Assembly: GCA_019359325.1 (NCBI GenBank) | Contig: JAHHHN010000006.1 | Location: 186,001 to 250,000, forward strand | Source: Mojavia pulchra JT2-VF2 | Lineage (GTDB): Bacteria; Cyanobacteriota; Cyanobacteriia; Cyanobacteriales; Nostocaceae | Reading direction: 5' to 3' | Length of the DNA stretch: 64,000 bases | Shown here: positions 8,410 through 17,370 of the stretch, in pieces | Layout: each line of letters opens with the position of its first letter | How positions within the stretch are numbered: position 1 is the first letter of the stretch | The notes under the pieces: generated by a model | Told to the model about the DNA's origin: nothing | Database searches by the model: none | What the model saw: only the letters and a program-made list of their open reading frames with translations | Program-made: the position numbers and the translations under genes

Positions 8410-9042
8410 ATGTCTAATCAAGTTTGGTTATCACAGTTGCAACAACACCGGGCGATCGCAGTAATACGTGCGCCAAAAATCGAGTTGGCAAGGCAAATGG
8501 CTTTGGCAGTAGCATCTGGGGGAATGCAGCTGATTGAAATTACCTGGAATAGCGATCGCGCTGGGCAATTAATCAGTCAACTCCGCACAGAATTACCAAA
8601 CTGTATGATTGGTACTGGTACATTGTTTAACGCCCAGCAGTTGCAAGAAGCGATCGCCACTGGAGCGCAGTTTCTCTTCACACCTCATGTTGATCTAGCT
8701 ATGATTCAAGCAGCAGTGGAGAAAAATGTACCCATCATTCCAGGGGGGCTTTCTCCCACAGAAATTGTTACCGCTTGGAGTCATGGCGCTAGCTGCGTCA
8801 AAGTATTTCCTGTAGAAGCAATGGGAGGGGCTAATTATATCAAAAGCCTGCAAGGGCCATTGGGTCAAATCCCCTTAATTCCTACTGGGGGAGTGAACCT
8901 AGACAATGCCAAAGAATTTTTACAAGCAGGGGCGATCGCTGTTGGTTTAAGTAGTCAATTATTCCCCAAACATCTAGTAATCGAAGGAAATTGGCACGCT
9001 ATTACTAAACAGACGAAAAAATTGATACAACAGTTAGAGTAA
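8410..9042 (+). CDS. eda: KDPG / 4-hydroxy-2-oxoglutarate aldolase
   Basis: Cleaves 2-keto-3-deoxy-6-phosphogluconate to pyruvate and glyceraldehyde 3-phosphate (Entner-Doudoroff pathway). With ATG 8410 the protein has 210 residues, the usual size. Class I aldolase residues are in place: R20 (VIRAP), E43 (LIEITWNS), T91 (FLFTPH), and the Schiff-base Lys K131 in SCVKVFPVEAMGG. The phosphate-binding loop IPTGGV follows. An in-frame start at 8344 would add 22 atypical residues. An inverted repeat TTTAGGG...CCCTAAA (9047-9077) follows the stop but has no T run. No other Entner-Doudoroff gene is next to it. Confidence 0.92.
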   Translation: MSNQVWLSQLQQHRAIAVIRAPKIELARQMALAVASGGMQLIEITWNSDRAGQLISQLRTELPNCMIGTGTLFNAQQLQEAIATGAQFLFTPHVDLAMIQAAVEKNVPIIPGGLSPTEIVTAWSHGASCVKVFPVEAMGGANYIKSLQGPLGQIPLIPTGGVNLDNAKEFLQAGAIAVGLSSQLFPKHLVIEGNWHAITKQTKKLIQQLE

Positions 9043-9099
9043 GTACTTTAGGGCAAAAACGGAAATTTTTCCCTAAACTTCCTAATTAGGTGTGGATTT

Positions 9100-9615
9100 A
9101 TGAGGAACAGACTATTTTATCATCGCTGGATACGCCAGTTACCAATATTGCTTACTGGTATAGCACTGTCTTTGAGTGTTGCAAATCTGGGAGCCAGTGA
9201 AGTCTCGGCCAATACAAAGAACGAGAAAATTACCCAAGCTATCGAGACATTACAACAATCCCAGCAACGGTGGATACAAATTAATCTTTCAAAGCAAAAC
9301 CTAGTTGCTTGGGAAGGTAAAACACCTGTGTATGCGATTACCATTTCTACAGGTAAAAAATCTACCCCTACCCGCGTTGGTAGTTTTAAGATCCAATCTA
9401 AGCACAAATCTACCCGAATGCGGGGTAGGGACTACGATGTTCCTAATGTACCCCATGCAATGTTTTACCAAGGCAACTACGGTATTCACGGTGCTTATTG
9501 GCATCGTAGATTTGGAACTCCAGTTAGCCACGGCTGTGTAAATGTTGCCCCTAACCATGCTAAATGGTTATTTGATTGGGCATCAGTGGGTACACCGATT
9601 GTTATTCATAAATAA
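9100..9615 (+). CDS. L,D-transpeptidase (YkuD domain), copy 1
   Basis: Cross-links peptidoglycan stem peptides or attaches proteins to them in the periplasm. The 171-residue protein has an N-terminal signal or anchor segment (LPILLTGIALSLSVANLGAS) and a YkuD domain from about residue 56. The catalytic motif is complete: [20 protein letters not shown], with H134 and nucleophile C146 followed by VN. The substrate-lid strand STGKKSTPTRVGSFKI is also typical. A paralogue lies 0.8 kb downstream at 10407 with the same layout, so the two arose by duplication. No lysin or PG-binding domain is attached. Confidence 0.9.
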   Translation: MRNRLFYHRWIRQLPILLTGIALSLSVANLGASEVSANTKNEKITQAIETLQQSQQRWIQINLSKQNLVAWEGKTPVYAITISTGKKSTPTRVGSFKIQSKHKSTRMRGRDYDVPNVPHAMFYQGNYGIHGAYWHRRFGTPVSHGCVNVAPNHAKWLFDWASVGTPIVIHK

Positions 9616-10406
9616 CTAAACCTCTGAAACACTAAGCCAGAGCGATCGCTAACTAACCTAAATTTGTTTTATGTGTAAGCGATCGCCCTGCAACCTAACC
9701 CTAAGTCATGCCTATTCTGTCAGTCTGGGGAAGAAGAATAATTGTAGGACAAATTTGGATAATTTTAGTTACTTAAAAAGATTTGTCTGCCCTAAGCTAC
9801 CAGCCTCGGCAATGCCCATCCCATTCATGGGGTCTTACTTGAGACAGATTAAAATCTGTAGCCGATTCACCTGTGATACCACTTTACTAGCCTTAAGGCA
9901 GTTATAAATTACAGCTAGTTATAAAACAATAATATTAATAAATTACTAAAAGCGATCGCATAAAAATCATGTCATAGAAAATTGGCATAAGCCGCTAACA
10001 AAAATTTGAAAAATATGTAGCCTTTGAACAGATTAATTTACGATTATTCTATTCGTAATCAACTTATCTGTATTAAGTAGTAAGACATGAATAAATTAAA
10101 CATATAAGTTGAAAATTGGGAAATGCTACTTGAAATATCAAGCGCTAAGTCAAGGATAAAACCATCTTTGGTTTCACTGATAAACTTGCTAAACTTGCAT
10201 ATTTTCAGGTTGAAGAAATGCCTCTAATCATTTCCTAAATTTACCCATCTGTTCAACATAACTCAATTGTTATCTGACAAAAGTATGTTGTACAAGAGGT
10301 GAGTAAAGCGTAAAGGAACAAGATAAATTTAGCCTCTTCCATCTTTATTTGTCAGATTTTTGCAACAAGCCTCATGTTTAGCAGCTTAACTCAAAGGTAA
10401 TACTTC
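9616..10406. other. Spacer of 0.8 kb between the two L,D-transpeptidase genes
   Basis: AT-rich, with scattered GCGATCGC sites at 9643, 9680 and 9953. Open frames here are short, have no ribosome binding site and no family-like composition. Nothing firmer is visible; the second half presumably carries the promoter of the downstream transpeptidase gene. Confidence 0.4.
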
Positions 10407-10952
10407 ATGCAAAGCAGGATGCACATTAGCTGGTTACGTTGCTCAGGAACTTTCTGTACAAGTGTAATGTTAGTATTGGCAACTTTTTTCTCTTGGTCAC
10501 TGCCAATCACGGTTGATCCAAACTTTGTTACAGCTAGGGCGGCTTCAGTAGATAGTAGCAAAAACACTGTATCTAAATCTAAATCTAAACAGATAACTCA
10601 ATCTCGGCGGATTGAAATTGACTTATCTGAACAACGGCTATCTGCATGGGAAGGTAAAAAACGTGTTTATTCCTTCCGAATTTCTACAGGTAAACGCTCA
10701 ACTCCCACACCCACAGGTAAGTTTCAAATTAATTCTAAGTATCGCATTAACAGAATGCGCGGTAGAACCTACGATATTCCTGATGTCCCTTATGCCATGT
10801 ATTTTTATGAAGGATATGCCATTCATGGTGCTTATTGGCATAACAAATTTGGAACTCCAGTTAGCCACGGTTGTGTGAATTTGCCAGTCAAAAAGGCGCG
10901 TCAACTATATAATTGGGCAAAAGTTGGGACTGTAGTAGTAGTGCGAAAATAG
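10407..10952 (+). CDS. L,D-transpeptidase (YkuD domain), copy 2
   Basis: A 181-residue paralogue of the protein encoded at 9100. It has a basic N-terminus, a hydrophobic signal segment ([15 protein letters not shown]), a linker rich in Ser and Lys, and a YkuD domain with [19 protein letters not shown], nucleophile C156. The [17 protein letters not shown] strand is conserved with copy 1. The role is periplasmic peptidoglycan remodelling. The tandem arrangement suggests either dosage or different growth conditions; the linkers and signal segments have diverged much more than the catalytic domain. Confidence 0.9.
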   Translation: MQSRMHISWLRCSGTFCTSVMLVLATFFSWSLPITVDPNFVTARAASVDSSKNTVSKSKSKQITQSRRIEIDLSEQRLSAWEGKKRVYSFRISTGKRSTPTPTGKFQINSKYRINRMRGRTYDIPDVPYAMYFYEGYAIHGAYWHNKFGTPVSHGCVNLPVKKARQLYNWAKVGTVVVVRK

Positions 10953-11030
10953 GGCATGGTGCATAGGGCATAGGGCATTGATTTTCATGCCTTAGTTGTG
11001 GGATTTTCCCGTGGGTAGCTGACATGAAAA

Positions 11031-11063
11031 AGTGCTGAGTGCTGAGTAGTGAGTGATGAGTGG
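11031..11063. repeat. Heptamer repeat of the GTGCTGA type
   Basis: Degenerate tandem units GTGCTGA-GTGCTGA-GTAGTGA-GTGATGA fill the spacer before the antitoxin gene. They are the complement of the CTCAGCA units found in lysC, smc and at 46515. Confidence 0.6.
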
Positions 11064-11172
11064 TGAATCAGAAAGTCTCTCCTACCCCTCTGCCCTCTGC
11101 CTTTCTTTGTAAATTTATGGATATAATTAATATCTATAATAGACATAATTATGGACTGAAATAGGTAGTGGG

Positions 11173-11454
11173 ATGAACTGGGGAATTGCAGAAGCAAAAC
11201 AGAAATTTTCCGAACTGATTAAGGCAGTAACAAAAGAACCACAACTTATCTACAACCGGAACCAACTAGTAGCGGTTGTTGTGGAAGCTGAGATGTTTGA
11301 AGAATTCCTGGCTTGGCGTCAGCAGCGTGAAAAGATGTCTCTAGCTGATGCTTTTAACAAACTGCGCCAAATCGCTATTGAGGAAGATTACACCCTCGAA
11401 GTACCCTCTCGTCAAGACCGTCCCAACTCTTTTGCTGATGCGATCAATTTTTAA
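11173..11454 (+). CDS. Phd/YefM-family antitoxin without an adjacent toxin
   Basis: A 93-residue protein whose first 55 residues match the Phd/YefM DNA-binding antitoxin fold: WGIAEAKQKFSELIKAV, then PQLIYNRNQLVAVVVEAEMFEEFL. In this family the N-terminal part dimerises and binds the operator, and the C-terminal tail wraps the toxin. No toxin-sized gene follows: the next 255 bp hold a hairpin repeat, and the next gene is convergent. It is therefore an orphan antitoxin or acts as a stand-alone repressor. ATG 11173 matches the family start. Confidence 0.78.
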   Translation: MNWGIAEAKQKFSELIKAVTKEPQLIYNRNQLVAVVVEAEMFEEFLAWRQQREKMSLADAFNKLRQIAIEEDYTLEVPSRQDRPNSFADAINF

Positions 11455-11601
11455 ATCCCTTTAGTTGAAATAGGCTTTTGATGCGATCGCCCCCTAGATA
11501 TTCTAGTGGTGCGAGTACATGATTATCTTTATTGTCAAGACGATGGGTAATTAGGCGATCGCTCTATGTCAAACAATATTTCATTTTGAGAATAAAACCA
11601 T

Positions 11602-11643
11602 AGATGGACACCGATAAATACAGATTTTTATCGGTGTCCATCT
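11602..11643. repeat. Perfect 17-bp palindrome in the spacer after the antitoxin gene
   Basis: Bases 11602-11618 are fully complementary to 11627-11643 with an 8-nt loop. It is followed by TCTGTGTTTATCTGTGGTTC (11641-11660), which recurs exactly at 21777-21796 upstream of cobH, so this is part of a dispersed repeat family. It may also act as a terminator between the convergent genes. Confidence 0.6.
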
Positions 11644-11709
11644 GTGTTTATCTGTGGTTCAAAATGATCAACCAAGATTTTTTGTAAGATGACGATTCAA
11701 TAGTTATCG

Positions 11710-13308
11710 TTAACTCAACTGTGCCACAAGTTGATTTTCTAACACCGTGTCATTGGTTAATAAGTCCTCAACTGTGATTCGCAAAAAGCGTTGCTCATCA
11801 ACTTGAAACTGGATTTTAATCCGATCGCTTCCTGGAAATCCTGGTGGTGTAAGTTGGGCAATTGTCCTAGCACCTTCCTTATCATTGAGGGGTTTAACGG
11901 TGGTTTCTCCACTATCAATACGACGGGTAATTAGGCGATCGCCATCAAAATAAACTTCGGTGCTGCCTGTGTCTGCTCCCAATTCTCCCATAATTAACTC
12001 AATGCTGGGCTGATTTTCCAAAGATGCGCCTAAAACTAATTCTACTGGCTGACTCATGGGGTAAGCTTGTCCAGCTTTAATGATCGGATGCCAACTGTGG
12101 CGATGGTTACGACGATCCCAATAACGGACACCGTAACTATGATAGAGAAAGTCCTTGATTTCTACGCCTTGAGTGATTTGTAATGCACCTTGGGCGATCG
12201 CTTCAAAGGGACGTTCACAACGAATTTTATTTGACTCAAAATACTGTTTTACCCATGTTTGCACTGCTGGTAATTGCACAGTACCACCAACTAACAAAAC
12301 TGCATTTATATTTGTAAGTTCTATTCCCTGGCGTCGTGCTTGCTGTAACAAACTCGTCATCGAATCATCGAGGCGTTCAAAAAATGCGTGTTCTTTAAGA
12401 ATATTTTCTAAAGTGTCGCGGTTGAGCTCTAATTCATAGCTTTCAAATGATTCATCGTCAAAATAAACTTCGCTGGCTTGGTTCTGAGTTGAGAGCTGAA
12501 TTTTGACTCGTTCTGCTAGTCGTGTTGTTAGGGGACTTACCGCCAGTTCTTGAGTTTTGGCAAAGTAATCTACTATCCAAGTATCAATGTCAGTACCACC
12601 CAAATTTTGTCCAGCTTTTGCCAGTACACGGGCGGTTTTGACTTTTTGCTTGGAGTCTTCAGCTAAAAATTTATTACCCCACTTCAGCAGAAATCCCACA
12701 GGCTTAGTGTTTGCTTGCACGCTTCGATCCAAGCGCACAAGGGACAAATCCAAAGTTCCGCCGCCAAAGTCAATCACCAAGAGAATTTCTTGATCTGCTA
12801 AACCATAACCCAAAGCTGCGGCTGTGGGTTCGTCTAGCATCCGCACTTGTTCGACGGGAAGGGCTTGGCAAACTTGTCCTAACCAATGACGATAAGTTTC
12901 AAAGCTGTCTACAGGTACGGTTAAAACGAGAGAATCTAACCCGCCTTGCAGTGGTACTAATTGTTCAATTATCTGGGTGAGGAACCATTTACCTACTTGT
13001 TCAAAGGTAACGATTTGCCCATCTAGTTCAGGTAAGTAACCTTGAATATCCGCACCAATTCCTCGTTTGAAGCTGCGGAAAAATCGCGCTTCGCCCTTGA
13101 GGTCAAGACCGCGATCGCGCACTTGTTGCCCTACTAAAACTTTACCTTGGGTTGCGTCTTCAACATAAACCAAGCTGGGAATTAGTGGCGGATTCAGACT
13201 TTGTTGAATTGATAAACCGGGGATATTAAGGGTTTCTGGCTGCTGGGTGACAGGGTTCCAACGAGCAATGACTGTGTTGCTAGTACCAAAATCGATTGCG
13301 ATCGCCAT
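11710..13308 (-). CDS. Hsp70-family protein (short DnaK-like ATPase)
   Basis: 532 residues, shorter than true DnaK (about 640). The actin-fold ATPase motifs are present: AIDFGTSNTVIA (phosphate 1), LDEPTAAALGYG, VIDFGGGTLDLSLVRLD (phosphate 2) and VLLVGGTVQLPAVQ (adenosine). After about residue 375 comes a reduced substrate-binding-like beta domain (RITVEDLLTNDTVLENQL) without the C-terminal helical lid or EEVD-like tail. Cyanobacteria carry several such Hsp70 relatives whose clients are unknown. It is downstream of uvsE on the same strand with 59 bp between them, a spacer holding GCGCAAAG direct repeats, so cotranscription is possible. Confidence 0.85.
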   Translation of the reverse strand: MAIAIDFGTSNTVIARWNPVTQQPETLNIPGLSIQQSLNPPLIPSLVYVEDATQGKVLVGQQVRDRGLDLKGEARFFRSFKRGIGADIQGYLPELDGQIVTFEQVGKWFLTQIIEQLVPLQGGLDSLVLTVPVDSFETYRHWLGQVCQALPVEQVRMLDEPTAAALGYGLADQEILLVIDFGGGTLDLSLVRLDRSVQANTKPVGFLLKWGNKFLAEDSKQKVKTARVLAKAGQNLGGTDIDTWIVDYFAKTQELAVSPLTTRLAERVKIQLSTQNQASEVYFDDESFESYELELNRDTLENILKEHAFFERLDDSMTSLLQQARRQGIELTNINAVLLVGGTVQLPAVQTWVKQYFESNKIRCERPFEAIAQGALQITQGVEIKDFLYHSYGVRYWDRRNHRHSWHPIIKAGQAYPMSQPVELVLGASLENQPSIELIMGELGADTGSTEVYFDGDRLITRRIDSGETTVKPLNDKEGARTIAQLTPPGFPGSDRIKIQFQVDEQRFLRITVEDLLTNDTVLENQLVAQLS

Positions 13309-13367
13309 ATCTTAAGTTCTTATTTCGCGCAAAGGCGCAAAGGCGCAAAGTAATGTTTCACGTGAAA

Positions 13368-14315
13368 TTATTGTCCCATAAGCCACCAAGAGCGCAACTG
13401 AGCGATCGCCTCCTCTTTGTGTTTGGCTTCGACTTCTATCCACGGTGCTTGATAATAAACACTCGGCATCGCCGTAATCAAATCACTGTGTTTTCGGTCT
13501 TTGAAAGCTGTTTCACCATTGGAAATATGGACTAATTGCCAATCTGGGTTGTTCCAAGTTTCCCTAGCGGCGTAAAACATCTCAGCCACACTCGGATCGT
13601 CGTAGCTGTCTAAATTTTCGTGGCAAATATGGTGATGGGCATCGAACACCATTGGCACTCCAGCCTGCTGACACACTGCTAAAATTTCACTGGCGCTATA
13701 AGCGTATTCATCATTTTCAAAGGTCAAGCGGCTTTTAATTGCTTCTGGTAGTTCTGAGATTACCTTTACCAGTTGTTCAGTACGTTGGGATTTACCGCCA
13801 TGAATATTCATCAATGACCAAGGCGATCGCGGTAACCCTAACAAGTCTAATGTCCGGGCGTGTCGTTCTAAAATTTTGATGCTTGATTGTAATACTTGGG
13901 GAGAATCAGAACTCAGCACCACAAATTGATCTGGATGCAGCACCATTCTGATGCCCAAAGCTTGCGATCGCTGTCCAATTTTAGCTAAATCAGCGCTCAT
14001 TTCCTCTAATATATTTGCGCCAATTTCATCTTCCATATCACTTAGAGGAAATAAGGCACAGGAAATCCGATAGAGCCGAATCTTGTTCTCCTCACAAAAG
14101 GATAGAGCATCATGCAAACGCTGCAAGTTATGCAGATACAATTCTCGCAAGGCGCTTTCACGCTGTTCCAAAGTGAGTTTCAAATAGCGGGTGCGCGTCA
14201 TTGTCCGAAAGCGCACTCGTTTGTCAACAGTAATGCAAACCAGCCCTAACTCTGGTAGAAAACCATTTTGCAAATTCTGTAGATTAGGTAGATTTTGGTA
14301 CTGGATTGTGGTCAT
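13368..14315 (-). CDS. uvsE: UV DNA damage endonuclease
   Basis: Nicks DNA 5' to UV photoproducts, a repair route independent of UvrABC. The 315-residue protein has the UvsE/UVDE TIM-barrel pattern: ELGLVCIT near the N-terminus, the barrel segments YRISCALFPL and MVLHPDQFVVLSS, then MNIHGGKSQR, LTFENDEYAYS, VMVFDAHHHICH-like FDAHHHICHE, and VHISNGE. The metal ligands (His, Glu and Asp) sit in the HPDQF, NIHGG, ENDE and DAHHH motifs. Useful for a phototroph exposed to sunlight. The first 18 residues (MTTIQYQNLPNLQNLQNG) are low complexity. Confidence 0.92.
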   Translation of the reverse strand: MTTIQYQNLPNLQNLQNGFLPELGLVCITVDKRVRFRTMTRTRYLKLTLEQRESALRELYLHNLQRLHDALSFCEENKIRLYRISCALFPLSDMEDEIGANILEEMSADLAKIGQRSQALGIRMVLHPDQFVVLSSDSPQVLQSSIKILERHARTLDLLGLPRSPWSLMNIHGGKSQRTEQLVKVISELPEAIKSRLTFENDEYAYSASEILAVCQQAGVPMVFDAHHHICHENLDSYDDPSVAEMFYAARETWNNPDWQLVHISNGETAFKDRKHSDLITAMPSVYYQAPWIEVEAKHKEEAIAQLRSWWLMGQ

Positions 14316-14784
14316 TAACTAAATTGCTCAAATATTGGCGCTTCTTTGATTTAACTAAGTTCTGTCTTGAGGTGATCAGTATCTAAAGGCAGAAGTCTGA
14401 AGCTTAAGGGATGTAGACTCCAAACACTAGGTATCTATATCCCGATTTCTCTCTTAATGTCTGATGTTTTAGAAAATACATCTATCTTTTTCAGTATTCT
14501 TGCTTTTGTAAAAATAAATTTTTATGTGGGTTTTGTATTATTTCTGTAATAATTTAGCACGCTTTTTAAGGCAAAAAGCTGCTAACTCATGCTGTTAGCG
14601 TTCAACCGACATCACAGAGCCAAAGGAGGAATGTCAAAGAATTTATACGTACCTTATGGCAGTTTAGTCAATAGCATGAAATATTTATTAATATAAATAA
14701 TATATTCAGCGTCAGGAGTTAAAAAAAGCTCTTACGGGGATTTTGTATCAATCAATGAATTCTTCACCAACGGAGTAGAAGATT
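14316..14784. other. Spacer between uvsE and the small gene at 14785
   Basis: About 470 bp, AT-rich. GGAGGAATG at 14625 looks like a ribosome site but the spacing to the ATG is too short and the frame runs only 21 codons. It must contain the divergent promoters of uvsE and the small gene; no motif is clear. Confidence 0.35.
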
Positions 14785-15003
14785 ATGAATGACCAGAAAC
14801 CATCAGACTCTAAAGATGCTTTGGGCAATTTGAAGAATGGGATTTGGCTATTTGGCCTCTCATCTTGGTTATTTGGCATTACCGACCGCAGTATTGCTTC
14901 CTTTGCAGATGGTTATCTATCTGCTTTAGATCTGACGCAACTATTTACAGCAGCTACATTTTTTGTGGCATGGCTATTTTTGAAGCCAGTATCTAGGACA
15001 TAA
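14785..15003 (+). CDS. Small membrane protein, function unknown
   Basis: Seventy-two residues. A polar start (MNDQKPSDSKDALGNLKNG) is followed by a hydrophobic stretch (IWLFGLSSWLFGI) and a second membrane segment (LFTAATFFVAWLFL). Composition and a start codon 7 nt after GGAG (14771-14774) support a real gene. I do not recognise the family. Confidence 0.5.
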   Translation: MNDQKPSDSKDALGNLKNGIWLFGLSSWLFGITDRSIASFADGYLSALDLTQLFTAATFFVAWLFLKPVSRT

Positions 15004-15267
15004 TCATCAGATTTACTAGTAATCCATTGCCTAGCTTAATCAAAGTTACCTTGGCGAATTAGTAGATGGAGTTTTAAGAATATGTAGAGATTGAAAAGGT
15101 AGATTATGTGAGAGAGAACACTTTTTGCCTCTATAAGGGTGTAAGCCAAAGATTGCAACTAGTGCAAAAAGACACAAGGGGAAAAAGCTGGTTTCATAGG
15201 CTTTTCAAACTTTTTAAACTGGATAGTTATTTCCGCAACGCTGCGCTAGGTTATTTTTATGCAAAAC

Positions 15268-15307
15268 AATCGGGGTAATTCTGGAAAATCGCAGAATTAC
15301 CCCGATT
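15268..15307. terminator. Perfect 16-bp hairpin with T tail
   Basis: Bases 15268-15283 are complementary to 15292-15307 with an 8-nt loop, followed by TTTTAATTTT. It lies 265 bp after the small gene and 200 bp before the membrane protein gene; the 15004-15507 spacer holds no gene that I can see. It could end a long 3' region or a small RNA. Confidence 0.6.
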
Positions 15308-15507
15308 TTTAATTTTGGGGAAAAAGCGCCAATCCTGCTCCCCTGCTCCTGTGCTATCTCAATGTGCAAATCAGATGTGTAACAGCTTAATACCGCTTCT
15401 TACTCAACTATTTTGACTAATCACCAAGAAAACCGCTATATTTGCCTGCCAGAAACTTTTGTCAGAATACATCGGTCTGGTTGTTCAAAGTATCTCAGTA
15501 TTAACCA

Positions 15508-16905
15508 ATGTCTCCTTCTGCTCAAGGCATTCCAGGATTGCCTGATTTAACACATCCCAATGAGCTTGTGCAATTTGGCACCCAAGCGCTCAAAGGTTCA
15601 CTATTATTTGTATTTTTAGTTCTAGCTTTAGGAATTGCGATCGCTTTGGTAAGTTTTTCTTTGCGTCGTAATCCCTTAGAACAATCAGTTTTCTTTGGTG
15701 AATGGGCGATTCGTTACTCTCAACTTTTAAGGGGTTTACAGCATTTAGCTTTAATATTAGTTTTGTTAGTCACAGGATTTTTTCTGTGTTCAACCTTGAG
15801 TAATCGTTATCACCACTGGGAACAAGCAAGGGTAGCTCAAGTTGTTGAAAGTGTTGCTGGTGATAAGCTAGAACAAACTGCGCCCCAAGTACGCTATGTA
15901 ACTAGAGAGCCATACACTTACACAACTCAAATAAAAGACAAGATAGTTAAGATAAATGATACGCAACAGGTCAACCGTTTCCTGACGCTGGCTGGATCGC
16001 AAATTCAGGCAAAGCTTGACCAAAGTGTAGATGTTAAAGGTCGCAGTTCTATTTATCGCGTAGATTACACTGCTGAGTATAAAGTTATTAACCCACTTAA
16101 AAATATTAATAGTTTTGTCTTTGAAGCACCGCCGCCCAACGGTTATTCACTGCTGGCTAGGTATAAAGTAGAGCGTGATCGCATTAGGCTACAACAAACT
16201 AATCCAAATGAGTATAACTTTCCCTTTCGCTTAGAGCCTGGCCAAGAAACCACCTTTAAAGTTACTTACGAAGCGCAAGGTGGGCCACGTTGGGTTTATA
16301 ACGCAACCGGACAGTTACTTTCTAAATTTCGCCTCATAGCAACTGCCAACTTTAACCCCGTAGATTTTGCTAGTGGCATTGTACCTAACACTATTACAGC
16401 TGACAGAAACAGCACCCAATTTACTTGGATATTTGATGATAATGTGTCCGTGAAAAATCCTTTTGGTGTGTTCACTAACACTCAACCAATTTTGAACACA
16501 GGTATCATTCCGCGTTTGTTATTATTAGCTCCTGCCTTATTCTTGTGGTGGATATTATTGCTATATTTATCGCTACCAATGAGTTTAAAAAACGTAGCGA
16601 TCGCTGGTGGCATTTTCTTTGCTTGTTTGCTGACTTTGACTTATATAGGGCGATTAATAAACCCTCAGTTCGCTTGGAGCATTATTTCGCTGCTCTTATT
16701 AGCCTTAACATGGGGATTGGGTTCAAATCGTCGTGCTTCTTTGGCTGCAATTATTTGCACTATTGCCGGGGCAATATTACCTGTATTCGGATTATTAGTA
16801 CCATTTAGCGGTCTGACTCTCAGCCTCGCAGGGTTTCTCTCAGCTGTTTGGCTAACAGTACGTCACTGGTACGGCTGGTACAGTTTACTCCCACAAGATC
16901 GTTAA
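15508..16905 (+). CDS. Multi-pass membrane protein with periplasmic domain, function unknown
   Basis: 465 residues. A membrane helix at about 30-50 (GSLLFVFLVLALGIAIALVSF) and another at about 75-100 are followed by a soluble domain of some 200 residues (about 105-325) rich in Thr and aromatic residues. At least four more helices follow in the C-terminal third (LLLLAPALFLWWILLLYL onward). The protein ends on a conserved-looking RHWYGWYSLLPQ. The domain may be exposed on one side of the membrane and is rich in beta-strand-like segments. I do not recognise the family. The 21-bp repeat array begins 22 bp after the stop codon. Confidence 0.72.
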   Translation: MSPSAQGIPGLPDLTHPNELVQFGTQALKGSLLFVFLVLALGIAIALVSFSLRRNPLEQSVFFGEWAIRYSQLLRGLQHLALILVLLVTGFFLCSTLSNRYHHWEQARVAQVVESVAGDKLEQTAPQVRYVTREPYTYTTQIKDKIVKINDTQQVNRFLTLAGSQIQAKLDQSVDVKGRSSIYRVDYTAEYKVINPLKNINSFVFEAPPPNGYSLLARYKVERDRIRLQQTNPNEYNFPFRLEPGQETTFKVTYEAQGGPRWVYNATGQLLSKFRLIATANFNPVDFASGIVPNTITADRNSTQFTWIFDDNVSVKNPFGVFTNTQPILNTGIIPRLLLLAPALFLWWILLLYLSLPMSLKNVAIAGGIFFACLLTLTYIGRLINPQFAWSIISLLLLALTWGLGSNRRASLAAIICTIAGAILPVFGLLVPFSGLTLSLAGFLSAVWLTVRHWYGWYSLLPQDR

Positions 16906-16926
16906 AATCAGCAACGTCGTGAAGTG

Positions 16927-17157
16927 GATGCAATTAAATAACACGGCGATGCAATTGAATTGCAGACCGATGCAATCGCATTGCAAGTCGATGCAATTGA
17001 GTTGCAGGTCGATGCAATTAAATAACACAGCGATGCAATTGAGTTGCAGGTCGATGCAATTGCATTGCAAGTCGATGCAATTGAATTGCAGACCGATGCA
17101 ATTAAATAACACGGCAATGCAATTGAATTGCAGGTCGATGCAATTAAATAACACGCT
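16927..17157. repeat. Array of eleven 21-bp palindromic units (array 1)
   Basis: Eleven contiguous units of exactly 21 bp. The main unit is GATGCAATTGAATTGCAGGTC, whose core TGCAATT-G-AATTGCA is a 15-bp palindrome. A second unit type, GATGCAATTAAATAACACGGC, sits at positions 1, 5, 9 and 11, giving a partial 84-bp higher-order period. Point changes keep length and phase. Open frames exist in several frames only because 21 is divisible by 3 and units lack stops. A related array is at 26047-26162. Confidence 0.9.
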
Positions 17158-17370
17158 GATGTTTGCTATTAAACTGTAAGACGGGACTAATGCAACTCTT
17201 GCAAAAGTAACTTTCGCGCATTGTTAGGGAACAGGCAACAAGAAGGACTTGAGACTGTTAAGAGTTCCCCATTCCCTGTTTCCTGTTCCCGACTTCTGCA
17301 AGAAGTCTAATTTTTACTCAACACTCAGCACTCAGCACTTTGCTTGTAAGTCGAATGGTATGAAGCTGCA

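Noticed and set aside
9671-9907. 78-codon frame in the spacer of the two transpeptidase genes
   Set aside because: Cys- and Leu-rich translation without any recognisable features and no ribosome site.
10985-11197. 70-codon minus-strand frame
   Set aside because: Runs through heptamer repeat and overlaps the antitoxin start.
14625-14696. Mini-gene after GGAGGAATG (21 codons)
   Set aside because: Ribosome site too close to the ATG and the peptide is too short to support.
16927-17157. CRISPR array
   Set aside because: Units are contiguous with no unique spacers and no cas genes nearby.
16885-17179. Open frames of 86-89 codons on both strands through array 1 (CNCIDLQ-like heptapeptides)
   Set aside because: Frames are open because 21-bp units lack stops in several frames; composition is Cys/Asn/Gln-biased and there is no start with ribosome site.
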